A stretch of DNA of 64,000 nt from Codonopsis lanceolata (Eukaryota; Streptophyta; Magnoliopsida; Asterales; Campanulaceae), in the NCBI GenBank assembly GCA_013146195.2, contig CM028377.1, positions 68,297,501 through 68,361,500 on the forward strand. Reading direction: 5' to 3'. Of the stretch, positions 56,555 to 64,000 are shown piece after piece. The position numbers were made by a program, and so were the translations under genes. The notes below the pieces were generated by a model, which did no database searches, was not told where the DNA came from, and saw only the letters and a list, made by a program, of their open reading frames with translations. Numbering within the stretch: position 1 is the stretch's first letter; each line of letters starts with the position of its first letter.

Positions 56555-56569
56555 AAGTTTGGGGGTATT
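56555..56569 (+). other. Polypurine tract of the Athila element
   Basis: AAGTTTGGGGGTATT immediately before the 3' LTR; the usual Athila form of the plus-strand primer. Confidence 0.75.
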
Positions 56570-57845
56570 TGATCGATGTATTTTATACGTCGATTTACTA
56601 TACTTCTATGACTTAAATTGGGCTAGTTCACGAGGCTTTTGGCTACTGATATGCGTTTTCTAGTGATTTTGTGAGTTTCAGGGTTTTAAGTGAAAATATG
56701 CAAACTATAAGGATTTTTTGTGCAAATTCCGAGAAGGGGGCAGAGTGCAAAATTGAAGAAGAAAAGAAGAAAAGCATGCTGGGAACCTTGCGGTCGCAAG
56801 GTGCTCAAGACCTTGCCTCCGCAAGGTGGACAGAAACTGAAGAAACTCAAACCCCGGATTTTCCAAGGACCTTGCGGTCGCAAGGTGCCTCATACCTTGC
56901 GACCACAATGTAGTCAGAATGCCAAATTTTGTGTTTTCACAAGAGATTCAATTGTAATACAACTCCTTGGTATAAATAGAGGTCGGTAGCCAAAGCATAG
57001 GACGATTAGAAACGGCTGGAAACAGTTTTCTATAGCTTTAGAATAGATTTTTAGGCTGTATAACATAATTAGTTATTGTAATTACAAGTATTGAAGATCG
57101 ATTCATGAATTCAATCATCTTCATGTGCTGTTCATCTTCAAGGATGAACTAAATCTTCATTAATCTAGGAGGTGGGAGGTAACTTGTATCGAATCTATGT
57201 TTTAATTTATATTTATGTTCATTCAATTCTTGTTGATTGCGGTGTTTATCAATCCCTATATTATTTGACTTTGAACAAATGAATGTAATCGTGAATAATA
57301 AAGGCCTAGAGGTGCGGATAACTGCATGATCAATGTGCATATGTCGTACACTGGCTCACTATCACAATAAATTGGACCTATCGATGCACGAGAGTGATAA
57401 GTTTGGGCCAGGTTCTATATATGACCTAGGTGATAGATAGATCATATGTTCTTGTGCTTAGGATATAGAATGGATGAATTATTTGGAGATGGAGACTGAA
57501 CGGTAATTCAACATGCTATATCTATCTTTTGTGAACGAACCCAAGAGATTGAATGAAACTTTATTTAAATTAAACATAGAGGAGATATAAGTGAAACCCT
57601 AATCCTAGATTGCCATCCACCATAAGATCTTCATAACCTGTAATTGCTGCTAATTAGTTAAATACCTTAATAATAATTAGTTAGATTAAAATTAATATAA
57701 ACCCCCCCTTAGATTAATAATTAGCTATTAATAAATTGCACTATTTGTGATCTCTTGTCTCTGTGGGTTCGACCCTTGCTTCCAAAGCTATTCTCCAATA
57801 GTCTTGTCCACTTGCAAGGAAATAAGTAAAATAAGACATCGATCA
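56570..57845 (+). repeat. 3' LTR of the Athila element
   Basis: 1,276 bp, collinear with 38928-40205. It repeats the palindromes (one, near 56894-56911, has lost its symmetry) and the TATA box at 56971-56978. Confidence 0.93.
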
Positions 57846-58629
57846 TAGCTCCTGCATTCTTCAAACCAAATGGCATCATTTTATAGCAATATAGCCCTCC
57901 TGCTGCTCGGAAAGCTGTCAAGGCCTTGTCCTGCTCGTTCATCCTGACTTGGTGATACCCGGAATATGCATCAATGAAACTCAAAAACTCGAACCCAGCT
58001 ATAGCATCCACGAGCTTGTCAAAACGAGGTAAGGGGTAGCAATCATTCGGACAAGCTTTATTCAAGTCGGTGAAGTCAACGCACATTCTCCACTTGCCAT
58101 TAGACTTCTTGACCATAACAACATTAGCCAACCAAGTTGGATAATGTATTTCTTCAATGATGTCTGCGCTGAGCAGCTTCTTAACCTCTTCCTTAATAGC
58201 TTGATCCTTTTCGACATAATAGACTCTAGGTCGCTGCTGAATTGGCCTAAAAGTTGGATCCACGCTGAGACAATGCAGAGCCACAGCCTCACTCACGCCT
58301 TGCATATCCTCCGGTCTCCATGCAAACACATCCAAACTGTCCCGAAGCTGCTTGATCAAACTTGCTCGAGCTTTAGCTATAAGTGCCTTGCCGATTTTTA
58401 TCTTTTGCTCGGGATAAGCAGTATTGACAACCACCTCCTCAAGCTCGTCTTGAGCTGTAAATTCTGGCTCATCCCGCATTTGGAATGTATCGCACTCCAC
58501 CTTCTCCTCTTCCTCGGCTTGAGTCTCAACCGGATCAAGCTGATCTACATCCATGTCCACTGCCTGTTTGGCTTGTCCCCCCCGACCCCAATGTCGGCAA
58601 AGGACCATCAATTTCCTTGCCAACTTCAT
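57846..58629 (-). pseudogene. Reverse transcriptase, N-terminal part, Tat element
   Basis: Acidic linker, then IKEEVKKLLSADIIEEIHYP, WLANVVMVKKSNGKWRMCVD, FTDLNKACPNDCYPLPR, FLSFIDAYSGYHQVRM and the start of the PFGLKNAG motif, where the Athila element interrupts it. The frame is otherwise open. The C-terminal half with the catalytic YIDD is at 38432-38927. Confidence 0.9.
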
Positions 58630-59952
58630 CTATAACCAAGTTCGCATCGTCATCTTGTTCAACCTGCCCCCCCGACTCCAACGTCGGCAAGGGACAAGTG
58701 TCCTTCTCGCCATCCTCTGCAGCTGGTACTAATCCAGAGTCAAGACCCTGCTCACCTTTATCAACCATAGCAATTGTTGATGGTCCCACAGTCACATTAG
58801 ATGTTTCCTTGGTGCTAATGGTGATTTTTTGTTCGCCATCCTCCAAGGTCAACTTTTGCTTCTTCCTTTGACTGTCGCGCACATACTCAAGCACTGCCCG
58901 GGGCTGACTCCTTAGTACCCCCACTCCTTGATCGGTGTAAAATTTAGCGCGCTGGTGGGGAATAGACGCGACCATTTGAAATTTGGTCATGCTCGGAACC
59001 CCCAAGATGACGTTGTAAGGAGATTTCAAATCGATCACCATAAAGGTAATTTTCTCAACCCGAGTTCGGCTTCCTTCACTAATAAAAACTTGAGCTCGAG
59101 TTCCCTTTCACGGTACCTTGTGATTGGTGAAGCCTCCTTCCCATAAGGCTTAAGGCGACCATCACTCAACTCCAAGCCTTGAAAACATGAATAGTACATC
59201 ACGTCCCTGCAGGCTCCAGTGTCGACCAAGATTCTATGAACAACCCAACCATCCACTAGAGCCGAGACAATTAAGGATTGTTCCCCTGCCACATTGCTCG
59301 CCAGTTCGCTGCGAGTAAACTGTATAGTTTCCTCTCCAGCCTGCAAAGTAGTAGGACGATCTACCACTTTTGACAAGGAGTAGATCTGCTTGCTGAGTTG
59401 AGTCGGCTCATCCATTATAACATTTATTACCCCTCTAATCGGGGGTGCATCTCTTCGGGGAACATTTCCCCTATTTCCACCATCCCTTTTAAACCGTTCC
59501 AACCTGCCTTCATTAATCAGCTTCTGAATGGTCTTTTTCAACTGCCAACATTCCTCTGTCGTGTGCCCATAATCATCGTGATAAGCACATCTCTTTGACT
59601 GATCTCTGGTATCTGCTATCTCAGGATTCATTCGAGGTGGGCGAGGAAGCTCATCCCAAATCCCATACATAATATCCTCGCGCAATGTATTGAGCGGGGT
59701 AAGATCAGCCTCCCTTAAAAATTCTCGCGGTCGATCATATCTCGACTTACCTTTATTGTAACCACCGCCCATGGCCTGACCATTACCTTTGGGATTTCCC
59801 CCGGCTTCAGTACTCTCCTTCTTCTTCTCTTTCTTCACAGTCTCCCCCGCACACCACTTCTGAGCCCGCATTAACATCTCTACCTGTGTCTCAGGCTCGC
59901 GCATGCTTAATTCCGACCTCAATCCACCTTCTCCTCGAGTGCACTGCTTCAA
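58535..59952 (-). pseudogene. gag zinc knuckle and protease of the Tat element
   Basis: 59952-59035 contains a knuckle-like CAYHDDYGHTTEEC at about 59550-59590 (first Cys spacing unusual, as in many Tat elements), then INVIMDEPTQLSKQ and the aspartic protease motif ILVDTGACRDV at about 59210-59235. The frame changes near 59040 and the protease C-terminus and linker continue at 59041-58535 (VIDLKSPYNVILGVPSMTKF). Confidence 0.85.
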
Positions 59953-61307
59953 AGCACAAGGTCACTTCGCCGGCCAAACCCTGGACTGCCTCCAAGATTT
60001 TGATGAACCGCTCCAAATAACTAGCGATTGACTCATGAACTCCTTGCTTAACCTTAGACAAGTCAGCCCTTGTCTTTGCTAGTGTGCCCGAGGTTCCAAA
60101 ATCCGCTAAGAACTTTGCTCGCAAGTCAGCCCAGTTGTTGATCGACCTTCGTGGAAGAGCTCCCATCCATGCCAATGCCTTTCCTTGCAAGGCTCCCACA
60201 AAAGCTCGAATTTTCAGTGCCTCGTTTGATGTTACAAGGCCGATCTGGGACTCAAACGACATCAACCAATCTCTTGCCTTGGTCTTCCCTGTATATTCCT
60301 TAATATTTGGGAAGATAAGTCCTTGTGCAGGTGGTGCATTCTCAATCCAAAGAGCCGGAGGGTCAAGTACCCAGAAAATTTCCATCAAGGGCTTTGCCCT
60401 GCTCCCATGCTTCCATACGGCGTTTCAAGTCTTCAAAGTCCTGCATGTTAATGGTTGGAGGCAAGCCACCCACGGTCAGGCAACGGCACATGAGGACTCC
60501 TGGGGACCCATAGCCCAGAGCTTGAGCCACACCCACTCCGCCCGAACCACCGTGGCTACCCCAGCGATCTGAGCTACGGGCTCATCAGCTACCAGATTCC
60601 TTTGTGCATTAGATTGTTGTTCATCCCTCCTTTCTCTTGAATGATGCGACATGCGAACTTGAGAGCGTCTAGGAGAAGGCGTCCTATGACGGCGAGCACG
60701 CGAATTCCTGGGAGACGGTGAGCGTGGTCTGAGCAAATCGCCGAGGTGACGGGGAACGAGGACGACGTTGATGCGACCGTCGGGGGGAAGGCGATCTACG
60801 TTTACAACGAGATTGTGCCGAATCATCACCCACTCGGGGCCCTAATCGAGAATGCACACTTGGTATAACCCGGTGACTAGCTCGGCCTTCCTGCTGGTTA
60901 CGTCCCCTTGATTCCCGCCGCCGCCAAGCGGAAGGGGCGAGTAATCGGATTTAACCGATTCCCCGCCTTGACCCACTTAGTGCCCGCTCCTGGGGTAACT
61001 CATGGCATGGCTCCAACTCAACGGGTAGGGTATGTGGCTTACCCACGGCTATCAACTGTAGGTTTAGCTGATGCATCTGCCCCAAATATATAGCCCTTTG
61101 ATGAAGAGCTTCCTCCCGGAACTCGTTGGCTAACCCAACGGCGGCAACTGCGCTCCTAGCTAAGGAATCCACACCACGTCGTTGATTAAGCTGATGGCGT
61201 GCATCATGAGGAGGCGGGTTATTTCCTGCTAGTTGATTAAGACTGGGAGTTGCATGCACGTCCTCCTGATTGCCACCATTGACGTCATTAACGCCATTTT
61301 CTGCCAT
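59891..61307 (-). pseudogene. gag of the Tat element, frameshifted
   Basis: ATG at 61307 opens MAENGVNDVNGGNQEDVHAT and runs to 60951. Arg/Ser-rich sequence follows in another frame (60829-60476), then the core gag domain at 60388-59891 (FPNIKEYTGKTKARDWLMSF, ALQGKALAWMGALPRRSINN, WADLRAKFLADFG, VHESIASYLERF). At least three frame changes separate the pieces; some may be sequence errors. Confidence 0.82.
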
Positions 61308-61360
61308 AACTCAAACTTAACAAGAATAGAATTTCAGTTCACGAAGAAGCTACCGCTTCC

Positions 61361-61380
61361 TAAGAATGGAACCAACCAAA
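61361..61380 (-). other. Putative primer binding site of the Tat element
   Basis: Next to the 5' LTR, on the minus strand, TTTGGTTGGTTCCATTCTTA contains a TGG start 2 nt from the LTR as expected for a tRNA 3' CCA. I could not match it to a particular tRNA. Confidence 0.4.
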
Positions 61381-61999
61381 TGATGCGCCCAAAATTAGGC
61401 TAGACGCACCGGCTTTGCTAATCGATATCGGCTTTCAATGTATCCACAATCTTTAAGGCCTTACTCGCAAATCAATGAAAGGAACGTGAACTAGGCAGGA
61501 ACTTCCCCGCAGGCCCTCCTGTAAGAATTAGCACAACAATTCACTCAGTCAACAATTTGGCAGAGTAAAGGCTAGTAATTAGAAATCATGTACCTCCGTC
61601 CTTCATTTTGAGGGGCTTTTATAGTTGATGCCGGAGAGAATAACTACTCATAACTGCCCATTAACGTTCATGGCATAAATGGCGGGCATATTAACTCTCT
61701 CATTAACTGTCTCATTCACCACAACGGTAACATGTAGAGTTTTCCGGACGAAACCGCCCCCAACTAACAATAACTCTTTAATGGACGAGCATAACATATC
61801 CTCGCCATGTTGCTCACGGTTAAGCCCCCAGCCGCTTATACTCTTTTCCTCAAGGTTAAGACCCCAAACTCACGATATACTAAAAAGTCATTGATCTTTC
61901 CCTCATGCCTGACCTTAGGATGCGTCGGCACCTCGCTGAATGATGACGATGTGCCAGACACATGACCCATGTCTTGGGCCTATTGGGCCGGGCAGCTCA
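61381..61999 (-). repeat. 5' LTR of the Tat element (right on the plus strand)
   Basis: 619 bp, TGATGCGCCC...GGGCAGCTCA on the plus strand. The minus-strand TATA box TATAAAAG is at 61616-61623. Differs from the other LTR at many CAG/CTG words (for example ATATCGGC against ATATCTGGC). Confidence 0.9.
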
Positions 62000-62004
62000 C
62001 TTTC

Positions 62005-62520
62005 ACTTTGAAAAGTGTTTCATTTTTTTATAAATAAAAATCATTACGTTTGACATTAAAGTGCTATTTTATAACATTAAAAGTGTCATTTTTTTAGAAT
62101 TAAATGTGTTATTTTTTGGCATTGAAAATATCACGTTTTAGTATTAAATGTGTCACTTTTGGTAGTCAACGTTAGTTTTAAAGTGACACTTTTTAGTATT
62201 AAATGTGTCACTTTTTAGTATTTAAAGTGTTTCTTTTTAGTGTTAAGAGTATCACTTTTTAGTATTAAATGTGTCACTTTTTAATATTAAGAGTGTCACT
62301 TTTTTTTATTTTAATAAGAATTATAATAAATTTTCATTTATAGTGTCATTTTTAATATTAAAATGTGTCACTTTTAACATTAAAATGTGTCACTTTTGTG
62401 TTTTTAATGTGTCACGTTTGGTTTTAAATATGTCATTTAACATTTCGTCAAAGTCCATTAGGATCTATCAAATATCACAAGATAATTGATGCTAACGAAT
62501 TTAGGATCCGTAAAATCATC
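62005..62520. repeat. Inverted counterpart of the GTGACAC repeat field
   Basis: Copies of AGTGTCACTTTTTAGTATTA run to about 62400. They are followed by the inverse of the 28740-28800 / 29005-29095 unit (ACATTTCGTCAAAGTCCATT, then GATAATTGATGCTAACG at 62479-62495). The pre-insertion element thus had inverted arms now 33 kb apart. Confidence 0.7.
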
Positions 62521-62865
62521 CTACACAAGTCTTTGCCTTAAAACATACTCCATATATGGCCCACATCAAGCTCGTGCTTCAAAGCAATGGTTGTAGACCC
62601 CATCTTACTCTGGGACAGAGCATGGATTCACCCATAATTGAAGATATGCTAAAAATAGCTATGGATGCTAACTACCAATTTCATAATGATTCTTCTAAAA
62701 AATATAATTATTTTATGATAATTTCTAAAAAAATTGATATTTGTAAATGCTATTTTTAAACATTAAATGATAAGTTACTCAAATTTAATTTCGCGTATTG
62801 CATTTGAATTTGGAGGATTCGGTTACACTTTGTTTTAAGTGACAAACATTGTTTTTATTTTATAA
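62521..62865. other. Non-coding stretch
   Basis: No gene is recognised; AT-rich, a short plus-strand open frame at 62556-62759 has no recognisable features. Confidence 0.35.
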
Positions 62866-63540
62866 CTAGTTTTTTTTAACCTGTGTGTTAAATGCACATC
62901 AATTAAATCATACATAACCAAAATAAACAAGATCAGTTTATTAACAATACACATAAGTATATCATTAATCATTATAGATTCTAAAAAAATTTCCTTATAC
63001 ACAACATTTGTTGTCTTATTAGCTGGTTTTTCATCTTCACCGCATATTAATATCTTCAAACCAAATAAATTGTTATTCTAAAAACTACGACATATAACTG
63101 TCCATGACTAAATACTGGTTTTTTTCAAAAAGAACCTACGTGTAATTATTGATTTTGACACTTGTTAATTGTCATTGCATATGATACCAAGAATGTAAAT
63201 TGTATTCTCTGGAACTTGAAAGACAATTTTACATCAGATAGAGTTAATGACAATCTTGAGATAAAAAACATTTTCTCTAACATTACATCTTTTCAAAAAA
63301 ATTATTTCAACAATGTGATTTCCAAGATTTATGATGATTAGTTTTGTTCAATTGCACAACATGACACCATAGTCAATGTTTCTTAATAGCATTACTGGAA
63401 CACTAATTCTAAATGTCAATTCATGGTCTGCCAACCCCGAACACTTTATACTATTCAAAAACTCTGTATAATGTATGTCTTCTAACAAACTTGAATTTTT
63501 TTCGCCCTGCAAATAGAATCTGGACTCAAATAAGTTATTC
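62866..63540 (-). pseudogene. Helitron Pif1-like helicase, C-terminal relic with 3' terminus
   Basis: On the minus strand, fragments in shifting frames run in helicase order: TYLSPDSICRA (63537-63505), EFLNSIKCSGLADHELTFRI, VPVMLLRNIDYGVM, IINLGNHIVE, then KPVFSHGQLYVVV and LKILICGEDEKPANKTTNVV with VYKEIF near 62980. These are the last conserved blocks of plant Helitron Rep/helicase proteins (superfamily 1B, Pif1-like). Stops and frameshifts show it is dead. About 110 bp further on, a weak hairpin (TGTG...CACA) and CTAG followed by T at 62869-62866 fit a Helitron 3' end. The N-terminal helicase and Rep domains are absent. Confidence 0.82.
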
Positions 63541-63793
63541 CTTTTGAATGATTACTTTTATTAAATTATATTTATGTTTTATTAATAAAGAAATTTCTGA
63601 GAAGAAAATAAGCTGAAATCAAAATAACGAAATTATTTTTACCGTTAACTATTATTTTTGTTTTGTAAATTATTTTGATTTTAATAACTTCCATTATATA
63701 TTTTTTGTTTTATTGATTTCGTAACTATTATTTTTGTTTTCTTTTTTAAGAATTAGTTTTATGGAAAAAAACTTGTTCCGTAATTTTTTATTA
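63541..63793. other. AT-rich stretch
   Basis: Nothing recognisable; about 80% A+T. Confidence 0.35.
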
Positions 63794-64000
63794 CTCCCTC
63801 CGTCCCTAAATTATCGTCCTCATTTCCTTTTTCGTCCGTCCCAAAATAATTATCCAGTTTGAAACTTACCTTTTTAGAGCATCACTTTTACCACTTTATT
63901 CTTATTTTTTCACTTTATTTTAATTATGTGCCACATACACATGGACTTTAAAGGAAACTACACATTAAACAAATATAAATAATCAAGTCAATTGTTTTTT
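63794..64000. mobile_element. Stowaway MITE, cut by window edge
   Basis: Starts CTCCCTCCGTCCCTAAATTA after TA (63792-63793). The sequence is the inverse orientation of the 19298-19556 copy (AACTTACCTTTTTAGA, then TTTAATTATGTGCCACATAC). The far end lies beyond the window. Confidence 0.88.

Larger units (their letters stand above)
38928..57845 (+). mobile_element. Athila-lineage Ty3/gypsy LTR retrotransposon nested in the Tat RT gene
   Basis: The LTRs at 38928-40205 and 56570-57845 are direct repeats starting TGATCGATGT and ending ACATCGATCA, flanked by TAGCT (38923-38927 and 57846-57850). The order is LTR, tRNA-Asp-type primer site, gag, protease, RT, RNase H, integrase, a long leader, an env-position ORF, a long 3' non-coding region, polypurine tract, LTR. 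The RT wording (FMDDFSVFG) and protease (DLGAS) are those of Athila. The span is inflated by the gap-flanking duplication; without it and the 1.3-kb Mutator-like insert the element would be about 12.6 kb. By eye the LTRs differ at about 25 positions in 1.28 kb, so the insertion is young. Confidence 0.92.
31514..61999 (-). mobile_element. Tat-lineage Ty3/gypsy LTR retrotransposon, nested by an Athila element
   Basis: The LTRs at 31514-32137 and 61381-61999 are direct repeats with TG...CA ends, flanked by CTTTC (31509-31513 and 62000-62004). Read on the minus strand the order is LTR, gag, protease, RT, RNase H, second (archaeal-type) RNase H, integrase, repeat array, antisense ORF, polypurine tract, LTR. 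The second RNase H and the extra antisense ORF are hallmarks of the Tat group (Tat/Ogre/Retand/Grande relatives). Removing the nested Athila insertion (38928-57845 plus one TAGCT) leaves about 11.6 kb. The coding regions are broken in several places. Confidence 0.9.

Overview
The window is nuclear DNA from a flowering plant, probably a eudicot. It is AT-rich, its genes are split by large GT-AG introns, it has very many Stowaway, Tourist, hAT and Mutator-type miniature transposons, Helitrons, and Ty3/gypsy LTR retrotransposons of the Tat and Athila lineages. I cannot name the species from sequence alone.

Only two host genes are well supported. Both are on the minus strand. One is a three-exon E2F-associated phosphoprotein (EAPP) homologue (1410-7187) whose 4.3-kb second intron holds a Mutator-type and a hAT-type element. 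The other is an intronless RING-H2 E3 ubiquitin ligase with an N-terminal zinc ribbon (26262-27266). Between them (7.4-26 kb) is a dense field of small DNA transposons. Several are nested one inside another with clean target-site duplications (TSDs). One 2.9-kb element has about 850-bp inverted arms that enclose a decayed copy of the N-terminal coding region of importin-5.

From 28.5 kb on there is no host gene. A short element rich in GTGACAC-type repeats was hit by Helitrons (29634-31312) and then by a Tat-lineage Ty3/gypsy retrotransposon on the minus strand (31514-61999, TSD CTTTC). This Tat element has a dual RNase H. On the opposite strand it carries a spliced-looking antisense gene with its own TATA box (32440-35625). 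Its reverse transcriptase was in turn split by an Athila-lineage retrotransposon on the plus strand (38928-57845, TSD TAGCT). A 1.3-kb Mutator-like element with a 10-bp TSD then landed in the Athila integrase. Beyond the Tat element, 62866-63540 holds the C-terminal relic of a Helitron helicase.

There is a 100-N assembly gap at 48468-48567. The roughly 4.9 kb on each side are copies of each other, including the same Mutator-like insertion at the same site, so these look like unmerged contig ends rather than a biological duplication. Differences between the two copies, and between the two Tat LTRs, fall repeatedly on CAG/CTG trinucleotides. Many of the apparent frameshifts here may therefore be consensus errors, possibly caused by CHG methylation.

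What is most worth following up is the antisense gene of the Tat element, the 18-bp palindrome arrays shared by the Athila LTR and the leader of its env-position ORF, and the importin-5 capture.
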